Source: Ferruginibacter sp. (GTDB lineage Bacteria; Bacteroidota; Bacteroidia; Chitinophagales; Chitinophagaceae). From it: DNA of 64,000 nucleotides. Each line of letters starts with the position of its first letter. The first letter of the stretch is position 1. Shown here piece by piece: positions 42,230 to 50,156 of the stretch. The position numbers were made by a program, and so were the translations under genes. The notes beneath the pieces are model-generated. The model was given only the letters and a program-made list of their open reading frames with translations, did not search any database and was not told the DNA's origin. The DNA is taken from the NCBI GenBank assembly GCA_016786725.1, contig JAEUVU010000007.1, forward strand, positions 310,001 to 374,000, read 5' to 3'.

Positions 42230-43882
42230 TTATTTCACTCCCTTTTCTTTCATGATTCTGTTAAGCCATTTCAGCATGGCAAATATGATGAAGGTTGCAA
42301 ACATCAGCAGTGCAAAATTCACCCAAAAGAAATTGGCTTTATTCTCGTAACCATCCCAAAGCGTTGCCAGCAGCCCTGATAATTTATTGCCAATAGAGGT
42401 TGCCAAAAACCAGCCACCCATCATCAATGAAGTAATACGGACAGGACTAAGTTTTGAAACAACTGATAAACCCATTGGGCTAAGCAATAATTCGCCAATC
42501 GTAATTACACCGTAAGTGCCTATAAGCCACCAAACACTTGCTTTTTCGGAGCCATTACCTGAAACATGCACAGCGCTTACCATAACCAGTACAGATAAAG
42601 CAGAGATCAGCAAACCAAAAGCGATCTTGGTAGGGGTTGAGGGTTCTTTGCCATGCCTGCGCAGGAAAGCAAAAAATGCAATCACCAGCGGAGTAAGAAT
42701 AATTACCCAGCCTGGGTTTATTGACTGGCTGAGGGGCGTGGCCCACAAACTAATTTTTTGTCCATCAGCAGGCAGTTCGTCTCCTGTTATATTTTTGAAA
42801 TAGACAGGATAATCATATCCCTTTACTATTTGCCCGTCTTTCTTTTGTATCCTGAACTGGTTATCATAAATTTCTACAGTATCTTTTTTATAAGACAGTT
42901 CTTTGGAAAGGCTCACTGAGTTGAAAATATCTCCGGCGGTTCCTGAAACCTGCCTGTCTGTATAAGAATCGGCCCAGATAGTAAGTGCAGAACCATTTTG
43001 TTTGAACACCGCCCAAAAAAGTATCACCGCAGCAAATATGGCAAGCAATGCTGCAATTGGCCTTTTCTCTGATTGCTCTGCCCGGAAATATAAGGAAGCG
43101 TAAAAACAAATAACAGGGATACAGGCAAAAATGAATGCATCGGTACTGTCTGATCCAAAAATATCACCTGGAATAATCCAGCCAACTATACCTGCAATTA
43201 TTGCGGGGATAAAAATGAGTAAGACAATGCGGCTGAAAGGCATATCTTCTTTTGTCATCGGTTTTCTTACATCACCTGAAATGTAATGTTTCGTTCCAAC
43301 CATAAAAATAATCACACCTAAAAACATTCCGATGCCTGCTGCGATGAATGCGTATTTCCATCCCCAGATATTAATAATGGCTGCGCTGAAAAAATTACAC
43401 ACGAATGCCCCAATATTAATACCCATATAAAAGATATTATAACCTTCATCCTTCCTTTTTTCAAATTGCGGGGTTGAATATAAATTACCAAGCAGGGTAG
43501 AGATATTGGGTTTAAAAAATCCGTTGCCAAATATCACAAGCGTCATAGAAATATAAAGCATCGGCAGATTATGCACCGACATGAGGCAATAGCCGGCACC
43601 CATCATCAGGCCACCGATTATGATAGATCTGCGGTAACCCCAATACCGGTCAGCTATCAAACCACCAATAAAAGGGGTGAGAAAAACCAAAGCAATAAAA
43701 GTTCCGTACAGGTCCGAAGCCTCAGAGTTGGTCATAGCAAAACCATGCTCCACATTTTTAAGATAGAGCAAAAAGATGCCTATCATAAGGTAGTATCCAA
43801 AACGTTCCCACATTTCGGAAAAGAACAGATAAGGGAGGGCTTTGGGATGTTTGCGACTTGATAACTCAGTTATTTCGCTCAT
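42230..43882 (-). CDS. POT family peptide transporter (first of two)
   Basis: A 550-residue proton-coupled oligopeptide transporter. The family E1XXERFxxY motif is seen in SEMWERFGYYLMIGIF, and GNGFFKPNISTLLGNLY matches the PTR signature. Twelve to fourteen helices are visible, with a soluble loop near residues 290-370 that is more extended than in E. coli homologues (DTVEIYDNQFRIQKKDG). It imports di- or tripeptides with protons. It is the second of two tandem minus-strand POT genes. Confidence 0.92.
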   Translation of the reverse strand: MSEITELSSRKHPKALPYLFFSEMWERFGYYLMIGIFLLYLKNVEHGFAMTNSEASDLYGTFIALVFLTPFIGGLIADRYWGYRRSIIIGGLMMGAGYCLMSVHNLPMLYISMTLVIFGNGFFKPNISTLLGNLYSTPQFEKRKDEGYNIFYMGINIGAFVCNFFSAAIINIWGWKYAFIAAGIGMFLGVIIFMVGTKHYISGDVRKPMTKEDMPFSRIVLLIFIPAIIAGIVGWIIPGDIFGSDSTDAFIFACIPVICFYASLYFRAEQSEKRPIAALLAIFAAVILFWAVFKQNGSALTIWADSYTDRQVSGTAGDIFNSVSLSKELSYKKDTVEIYDNQFRIQKKDGQIVKGYDYPVYFKNITGDELPADGQKISLWATPLSQSINPGWVIILTPLVIAFFAFLRRHGKEPSTPTKIAFGLLISALSVLVMVSAVHVSGNGSEKASVWWLIGTYGVITIGELLLSPMGLSVVSKLSPVRITSLMMGGWFLATSIGNKLSGLLATLWDGYENKANFFWVNFALLMFATFIIFAMLKWLNRIMKEKGVK

Positions 43883-43910
43883 GCTTATATTTTTTTAAGT
43901 AAGAAAGATA

Positions 43911-43941
43911 AAATAAAAAGGCGACCAATCAGCCGCCTTTT
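43911..43941 (-). terminator. Terminator after the second POT gene
   Basis: On the minus strand AAAAGGCG/CGCCTTTT (43934-43941 pairing with 43916-43923) forms a stem with a 10-nt loop, followed by TTTATTTT. It lies 20 bp after the stop of the 624-residue POT gene. Confidence 0.7.
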
Positions 43942-43961
43942 ATAAAAATTATGAAATGCAA

Positions 43962-45836
43962 TTATCTTACCCCATGCATCATTTTCTTCATCATCGGAGT
44001 TAATGCATAAAGCACTAAACCGGCCAGGCCGCATAATATAACAAACAGCATAAAAAAGTCGTACACATCTTTAAGTTTAAAACCCATAAACTCAGGGTAA
44101 GCAGGTTTTACCAGGCCCTGTTTTTTAATGGTCTCAAACTGTTCGTTTGTTAACACAGAATCTAAAGTATTCTTTAAAGTATAAGCACTGTCATTGCGGG
44201 CACCGGCTTTTTTGAGCATGGCAGTTGACTGATCAAATGCTTTGTTGATGTCAATATTATTCTCTTTCGCTTTTTTAACATCAACGGCAGCAGCAATTTT
44301 TTCTCTTCCTAAAATATAAAGGTCTCGGCCGCTTGGTTCTTTTGTGCCATCCAAAATTCCTTTCAGATCAACACCCTCTTTTTGCATAGCAATATATTTA
44401 TCCGGAGAAGGAGGAAGAAGTGCACCGAGTACACCCGTAAGTACATAACCACCGGCATTTCCCAGGAACCAAACACCCATCAGCAATGATGCAAATCTTT
44501 TAGGAGCAAGTTTTGCTACCAGGGATAAACCAATCGGTGATAAACACAATTCGCCCCAGGTATGCAACAGGTATAAAACAATAAACCAGATGATACCGAT
44601 TTTTGCTCCGTCTCCCAAGCCCTTTACCTGCATGGCAATGATGAGATAACCCAAAGCGATCAGCAATAAACCCCAGGCTTGTTTTACCGGGGAGATGGGT
44701 TCCAGTTTTTTCTTATTCATCCAAACCCACAGTATGCTGAAGGGGATAGCAAAAGCCATAACGAAGATGCCATTAAAGCTTTGCACCATACTCGACGGCA
44801 TTTCCCATCCAAATATATTGGTGTCTGTCTGGTTATCTGCAATAAAGGTTAAAGAAGAGCCCGCCTGTTCAAACGCACCCCAGAAAAACATCACGAAGAA
44901 GCATACAATGTATAGAACAATGATCCTGTCCCGTTCTATTTTAGTGATCGTTTTATCTGAAAGTATCAGGTAACCAAGGCTGAAGCCAGATGCAAAAATG
45001 AATGGATAAAGCCATGATTTGATTGCGGATGCGCCAGGTGAGTCGAAAGCCAGGTGAAGGCCATAAGTACCTGCTATCAATATTACAATTGAAATAATAA
45101 TACTGGTCATGGTGAATTTAGCGCTGTCTGATTCTCCATCCGGGATATCAGATTTTTTTGGTTTACCACCGATAGCTGCGCCTGCCGGGGTAACTACATA
45201 TTTATTTTTGAGAAATAAAAAAGTAAGTGTACCTAAGAACATCGCCAGGCCGGCAACCAAAAATCCCCATTTAAAGGCGCTCAGATCTCTTACGCCGTTA
45301 TGCTGTACATCACCCACGATTGGGCAGATGATCTGCCCTAAAGTAGCACCTACATTTATACCCAGATAAAACAAAGTGAAAGCCGAATCTAATTTGCTTT
45401 TTTGCTCCTGTGGATAAAGGCTACCCACCATGGAAGAAATATTGGGTTTGAAAAAACCGTTACCAAAAATAATGGCGATCAATGCTATCCACATTACGGT
45501 TTTGGCCAGGTCAAGGTTATCAGCATATAATGTACCGCTAAAAAAGAGCAACAACTGGCCAATACCCATAATGGTACCGCCCAATAAAATACAATTCCTG
45601 TTACCCAGGTATTTGTCCGAAATATATCCACCCAGCATCGGAGTCAGGTAACACAAACCCAGGAAACCGCCGTAAATTATGGAAGACTCAGATTCTCCCA
45701 TTAACAATGCTTCTGCAAGAAAGAGGGAAAGCAAGGCCCTCATACCATAAAAGTTAAACCGCTCCCACATCTCGGTTCCAAAAAGAACCCATAATCCTTT
45801 GGGGTGCCCTGTTTGTTTTATTGCTTGTTCACTCAT
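43962..45836 (-). CDS. POT family peptide transporter with long C-terminal insertion
   Basis: A 624-residue protein of the same family (GTEMWERFNFYGMRALLSLFL, GNGFFKPNISSMVGSLY). Compared with its neighbour it has a hydrophilic insertion of about 110 residues before the final helix (about 480-590), running from PSPDKYIAMQKEGVD to GLVKPAYPEF. This part must lie on one side of the membrane and has helix-rich, charged composition. Its role is unknown. The two transporters lie 79 bp apart and may have different peptide ranges. Confidence 0.92.
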   Translation of the reverse strand: MSEQAIKQTGHPKGLWVLFGTEMWERFNFYGMRALLSLFLAEALLMGESESSIIYGGFLGLCYLTPMLGGYISDKYLGNRNCILLGGTIMGIGQLLLFFSGTLYADNLDLAKTVMWIALIAIIFGNGFFKPNISSMVGSLYPQEQKSKLDSAFTLFYLGINVGATLGQIICPIVGDVQHNGVRDLSAFKWGFLVAGLAMFLGTLTFLFLKNKYVVTPAGAAIGGKPKKSDIPDGESDSAKFTMTSIIISIVILIAGTYGLHLAFDSPGASAIKSWLYPFIFASGFSLGYLILSDKTITKIERDRIIVLYIVCFFVMFFWGAFEQAGSSLTFIADNQTDTNIFGWEMPSSMVQSFNGIFVMAFAIPFSILWVWMNKKKLEPISPVKQAWGLLLIALGYLIIAMQVKGLGDGAKIGIIWFIVLYLLHTWGELCLSPIGLSLVAKLAPKRFASLLMGVWFLGNAGGYVLTGVLGALLPPSPDKYIAMQKEGVDLKGILDGTKEPSGRDLYILGREKIAAAVDVKKAKENNIDINKAFDQSTAMLKKAGARNDSAYTLKNTLDSVLTNEQFETIKKQGLVKPAYPEFMGFKLKDVYDFFMLFVILCGLAGLVLYALTPMMKKMMHGVR

Positions 45837-46044
45837 GATTTAATAGTTTTTTAATGCTTATTAGTTTGGTTTAATTACCCAAAATAGGCATTTTATGTTT
45901 AGAATAAACAAATGCGCCTGCCTATTTTATAAATAACGGGTTAAGAAAAAAAACTATGTTGGGGTTGACTTAAAAATATATTATGAAATGAGGTTTTAGA
46001 ATTTTAAATTCGCAAACCAATAGTTCAGGCATAAAACTTTTTCA

Positions 46045-47340
46045 ATGAATTTACTTTTAGTTGGCTCCGGCGGCCGGGAGCATACGCTGGCGTGGAAACT
46101 TAAGCAAAGCCCGCTGTGTGATCAATTGTTTATTGCCCCGGGCAATGCAGGCACTGCTTTGTGCGGCACCAATTTGCCCATAGCAGTTTCGGATTTTGAT
46201 GGACTTGCTGCTGCCTGCCTGGATAATTCGATTGACATGATATTGGTTGGACCCGAAGACCCGTTGGTAAAAGGTATCTACGATTTTTTTAAGAACAAAA
46301 AGGAACTGGCACATATAAAACTCATCGGCCCGTCAAAAGAAGCATCACAACTGGAGGGAAGCAAGGCTTTTGCCAAAGCATTTATGCAGCGGCATAATAT
46401 ACCTACGGCGGCTTACAGGGAATTTACCTCTGATAAATACCTCGAAGGTGTGGAATATATCAAAGCACAATCGCTGCCCATCGTTTTAAAAGCCGATGGT
46501 TTGGCTGCAGGCAAAGGCGTTTTGATTTGCCAGAATCACCTGGAAGCGATGGCGGAGTTTGAGCTGATGTTGCTGCGATCCAAATTTGGTGAAGCCGGTA
46601 AAAAAGTGGTTATAGAAGAATTTTTGAAAGGGATTGAGTTGAGCTTATTTGTTTTAACCGACGGTGAAAATTATGTGCTTTTGCCGGAGGCGAAAGATTA
46701 TAAACGCATTGGCGAAGCTGATGCAGGGCTTAATACAGGCGGAATGGGAGCCGTGAGCCCGCTGCCATTTGTTACGGATGCTTTTCTGCAAAAAGTAAAA
46801 GAAACAATTATTGAACCTACCATTGCCGGGTTTAAAAAAGACAACCTGGATTACAAAGGTTTTGTTTTTATTGGGCTGATGAACGACAATGGCGATCCAA
46901 AAGTAATTGAATATAACTGCCGCATGGGCGATCCCGAAACCGAAGTGGTTATTCCCCGGATCAAGAACGACCTGGTGGAATTACTGACAGCAACAGCCGG
47001 GCAAAAACTCAGTGAAATTAAAATTGAAACCGATGATCGTGCTGTAGCAACGGTAGTGGCGGTAAGTGGTGGCTATCCCGGCGATTATGAAAAGGGCAAA
47101 GTGATTACAGGCCTGGATTTGACTACATTGGAGGACACCATTGTTTTTCACTCCGGAACTAAAAATGAAGGCGATGAAATTGTTACAAACGGCGGCAGGG
47201 TGCTGGCGGTAACGTCTTTTGGCGAAAACATTACCGAAGCGGTTGAGCAATCAAATTACATGCTTGATCAACTGCATTTTGAAGGCATGTATTTTAGAAC
47301 GGATATCGGTTATGAATTCAAAGAAGCATCCGGTTCCTGA
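46045..47340 (+). CDS. purD: Phosphoribosylamine-glycine ligase
   Basis: A 431-residue ATP-grasp enzyme that joins glycine to phosphoribosylamine in purine synthesis. The start NLLLVGSGGREHTLAWKL, VLKADGLAAGKGVLI, the ATP-grasp KVVIEEFLKGIELSLFVLTDG and MGAVSPLP followed by NCRMGDPETEVVIPRI are all present. Length fits. It stands alone in front of the mre cluster. Confidence 0.97.
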   Translation: MNLLLVGSGGREHTLAWKLKQSPLCDQLFIAPGNAGTALCGTNLPIAVSDFDGLAAACLDNSIDMILVGPEDPLVKGIYDFFKNKKELAHIKLIGPSKEASQLEGSKAFAKAFMQRHNIPTAAYREFTSDKYLEGVEYIKAQSLPIVLKADGLAAGKGVLICQNHLEAMAEFELMLLRSKFGEAGKKVVIEEFLKGIELSLFVLTDGENYVLLPEAKDYKRIGEADAGLNTGGMGAVSPLPFVTDAFLQKVKETIIEPTIAGFKKDNLDYKGFVFIGLMNDNGDPKVIEYNCRMGDPETEVVIPRIKNDLVELLTATAGQKLSEIKIETDDRAVATVVAVSGGYPGDYEKGKVITGLDLTTLEDTIVFHSGTKNEGDEIVTNGGRVLAVTSFGENITEAVEQSNYMLDQLHFEGMYFRTDIGYEFKEASGS

Positions 47341-47488
47341 ATTCACCAACTGTTTTCCAGGTACAAAAATCCAGCTACTTATTTTATTTAAAACCGGAAT
47401 TGAAAAAACCTGCTTCAGCAAATTCTTTTGACAAAACAAAACATTAGCAAAACTTTCGGTAAAATGTTTAAAAATAAAGGGTTTGGCG

Positions 47489-47519
47489 TTGTTAATTCAA
47501 ATATTTTCCACCACCTTTG
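47489..47519 (+). promoter_or_regulatory. Candidate mreB promoter
   Basis: TTG (47489-47491) and CACCTTTG (47512-47519) are separated by 20 nt, near the Bacteroidota TTG-N19/20-TAnnTTTG pattern (first -7 base C). The mreB ATG is 37 bp downstream. The same layout appears at 60899-60929. Confidence 0.45.
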
Positions 47520-47556
47520 CTGGCATTGATTTAAATCCTTTTTCACACAAACAAAT

Positions 47557-48582
47557 ATGGGCCTCTTTAACTTTTTTACGCAGGAAATTGCAATAGATCT
47601 TGGTACCGCAAATACTCTAATAATCCATAACGATGAAATAGTAGTAAATGAACCCTCCATTGTTGCTTTAGACAGAAATAATCCGAAAAATATTTTAGCT
47701 GTGGGCAAAAAAGCATTGATGATGCATGAAAAAACCCACGAGAGTATCAGAACGGTTCGTCCGCTGAAAGATGGTGTGATTGCCGACTTCAATGCTGCCG
47801 AGCTGATGATACGTGAGATGATCAAATTGATCTATCCTAAAAAACCACTCTTTGCACCAAGCTGGCGCATGATGATATGCATACCCAGCAGCATTACCGA
47901 GGTTGAGAAACGTGCGGTACGTGACAGCGCTGAGCAGGCCGGTGCAAAAGAAGTTTACCTGATACATGAACCAATGGCAGCAGCCCTTGGTATTGGAATT
48001 GATGTAGAAGAACCAGTAGGTAACATGATCATTGATATTGGCGGGGGTACAACCGGTATTACGGTAATTGCTTTGGCTGGTATCGTTTGCGATCAGAGTA
48101 TCCGCATTGCAGGCGATGAATTTACTGCAGATATTATGGAGGCGCTTCGTCGGTACCACAGTTTGCTCATCGGTGAACGTACCGCTGAACAAATTAAAAT
48201 TCAGGTTGGCGCTGCTATGAAAGACCTGGATAATCCCCCTGATGATATTCCGGTAAATGGAAGAGATCTCGTAACCGGTATTCCCAAACAGGTAATGGTA
48301 AGTTACCAGGAAGTGGCCGAAGCATTGGATAAGAGCATTTTCAAAATTGAAGAAGCGATATTGAAAGCTTTGGAAACAACACCTCCTGAACTGGCATCGG
48401 ATATTTACCGCAGGGGATTGTACATTACTGGCGGTGGTGCTTTGCTGCGTGGTTTGGATAAGAGATTAAATGCAAAGATCAAATTGCCGGTTCATATTGC
48501 TGATGATCCGCTGAAGAGTGTGGTAAGAGGAACCGGTATTGCCCTTCAGCATTACGACAGGTATCCGTTTGTGATGAGATAG
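47557..48582 (+). CDS. mreB: Rod shape-determining protein MreB
   Basis: A 341-residue bacterial actin homologue. The phosphate-1 segment EIAIDLGTANTLI, the IDIGGGTTGITVIA phosphate-2 loop and the GGGALLRGLDK adenosine region are complete. It polymerises at the inner membrane and organises lateral wall synthesis with the MreC, MreD, PBP2 and RodA proteins encoded next. The five genes run in one direction and form the standard rod cluster. Confidence 0.97.
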   Translation: MGLFNFFTQEIAIDLGTANTLIIHNDEIVVNEPSIVALDRNNPKNILAVGKKALMMHEKTHESIRTVRPLKDGVIADFNAAELMIREMIKLIYPKKPLFAPSWRMMICIPSSITEVEKRAVRDSAEQAGAKEVYLIHEPMAAALGIGIDVEEPVGNMIIDIGGGTTGITVIALAGIVCDQSIRIAGDEFTADIMEALRRYHSLLIGERTAEQIKIQVGAAMKDLDNPPDDIPVNGRDLVTGIPKQVMVSYQEVAEALDKSIFKIEEAILKALETTPPELASDIYRRGLYITGGGALLRGLDKRLNAKIKLPVHIADDPLKSVVRGTGIALQHYDRYPFVMR

Positions 48583-48588
48583 TTTTAA

Positions 48589-48670
48589 AATTAGGAATTA
48601 GGAGTTAGGAATTTGTAATTGGGCTTACAGTATTCATGATCCCTAAATCCTAATTCGTAATTCCTAATTC
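48589..48670. repeat. TAATTCCT-type inverted repeat between mreB and mreC
   Basis: AATTAGGAATT (48589-48599) pairs with AATTCCTAATT (48659-48669). Further partly matching TAGGAATT and CTAAATCCTAATTCG stretches lie between. The same type of repeat is at 26.1 and 26.7 kb. It could form a hairpin in the operon mRNA. Confidence 0.6.
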
Positions 48671-48679
48671 CGTTTACAG

Positions 48680-49537
48680 TTGCGTAATATTTTTCTTTTC
48701 GTTCGCCGGTATTTTAATTTTCTCCTGTTTCTGCTGTTACAGGGCTTCTGCATCTATCTGATTGTTCATTACAGCAAATACCACAATGCCATTTTCAGTA
48801 AAACAGCCAACCAGGTTACCGGAAAAATCAACAGAGAATACAACAGCATCACCTCCTACTTCAGTCTTAAAAGAACAAATGACTCTCTTGTGGCGGCCAA
48901 CGAAATGCTGTACAATAAACTAAAAGCCGATTTTGCATTACCTGATACAGCCAGCAATTTCCTCGTTGATTCCATAAAGGTTGATTCGATGGAGCGTTTC
49001 AGAAAATATCATTATTACCCGGCCAAAGTGGTTTATAACTCGGTTGCATCACAGAATAATTTCATTGTGTTAAGCAGGGGCGCTTCGCAAAATATTAAAA
49101 AGGATATGGGTGTGATAGATCCAAATACCGGTGTGGTAGGTATAGTAACAGAAGTAAGCAATGGTTATGCAGTAGTAATGAGTATGCTCCATAAAGACAG
49201 TCACCTGAGCGGTAAACTTTTGAAAGGCGGCGAAACCGGAACGCTGAACTGGGATGGCAAAGCTCCCAACATTATTTCACTTGGAGGGATTCCTAAAACG
49301 GCAAAAGTAGCTGTGGGTGATACAGTTATTTCCAGCGGTTTCAGCACCAGCATCCCCAAAGGGATGATGATGGGCATTGTACAGGAAGTAAAATCTGATA
49401 AAAGCACCAACAACCACCTGATAAAATTCAGGTCATCTGCCAATTTTTATAACCTTGAATTTGTTTATGTAATAGATAATAAACAAACAGAAGAAATAAA
49501 GGCAATTTTGGAAAAAGAAAAACAGAAAACACAGTAA
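48680..49537 (+). CDS. mreC: Rod shape-determining protein MreC
   Basis: A 285-residue protein that links MreB to periplasmic wall synthases. The start is a TTG at 48680 giving MRNIFLFVRRYFNFLLF, the normal MreC N-terminus with one membrane helix; no ATG fits. A coiled-coil part (about 45-90) is followed by the periplasmic beta domains (VIDPNTGVVGIVTEVSNGYA and TVISSGFSTSIPKGMMMGIV). Confidence 0.93.
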   Translation: MRNIFLFVRRYFNFLLFLLLQGFCIYLIVHYSKYHNAIFSKTANQVTGKINREYNSITSYFSLKRTNDSLVAANEMLYNKLKADFALPDTASNFLVDSIKVDSMERFRKYHYYPAKVVYNSVASQNNFIVLSRGASQNIKKDMGVIDPNTGVVGIVTEVSNGYAVVMSMLHKDSHLSGKLLKGGETGTLNWDGKAPNIISLGGIPKTAKVAVGDTVISSGFSTSIPKGMMMGIVQEVKSDKSTNNHLIKFRSSANFYNLEFVYVIDNKQTEEIKAILEKEKQKTQ

Positions 49538-49552
49538 CCCCGTTATTGAAGC

Positions 49553-50086
49553 ATGAACTTGTTTGTAAAAAATATTATCCGGTTTTTCCTGTTCATCCTG
49601 GTACAGGTTTTTGTACTGGATAAAATTCACCTGCACCAAATGGTAACACCATACCTGTATTTTCTCTTTATCATCTGGCTGCCTTTCCGCATGGGGCGTA
49701 CACAGCAAATGCTGCTGGCTTTTCTGCTGGGCTTTGCAATGGATAGTTTCAGGCATCATCCCGGCTTTCATTCGGCTGCCTGTGTGCTGATAGCCTATAT
49801 CCGGCCCTTTCTTGTTAATATTTTAATACCACAAGAAGGTGCCGATGCTAATTATGAAGAGCCGTCTTTTAAAAGCCTGGGAGGGTTTCTTCCTTATCTT
49901 ATTTTTATCAGTGTACTTACAGTATTACATCATGGCTGGTTGTTTTTGCTGGAAGCATGGCAGTTTGGAAACATCTGGTACTTCCTGGTAAAAACATTAT
50001 TGTCAACTGCGGTAAGTTTATTTTTGATCATCATTACTGAAATGTTGTTTACCCGCCAGCAGCGTTTCAAAACCAATACGGTTTAA
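49553..50086 (+). CDS. mreD: Rod shape-determining membrane protein MreD
   Basis: A 177-residue integral membrane protein with about five helices. Its position between mreC (15 bp) and the PBP2 gene (70 bp) and its RFFLFILVQVFVLDKIHL start identify it as MreD, which is poorly conserved in sequence. It acts with MreB and MreC at the inner membrane. Confidence 0.88.
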   Translation: MNLFVKNIIRFFLFILVQVFVLDKIHLHQMVTPYLYFLFIIWLPFRMGRTQQMLLAFLLGFAMDSFRHHPGFHSAACVLIAYIRPFLVNILIPQEGADANYEEPSFKSLGGFLPYLIFISVLTVLHHGWLFLLEAWQFGNIWYFLVKTLLSTAVSLFLIIITEMLFTRQQRFKTNTV

Positions 50087-50129
50087 TGAAAAAATCAAAA
50101 GGCAAAAATCAAAAGTAAGAATGCTCAAA

Positions 50130-50151
50130 CTCATAACTCATAACTCATAAC
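50130..50151. repeat. Tandem CTCATAA repeat before mrdA
   Basis: CTCATAA occurs three times in a row in 50130-50151 between mreD and mrdA. It is the same unit as the arms of the 40916-40987 palindrome. Confidence 0.5.
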
Positions 50152-50156
50152 TTAAC

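Noticed and set aside
47415..47825. Minus-strand frame across the mreB start
   Set aside because: It lies opposite clear MreB coding and a promoter-like region and has no family pattern.
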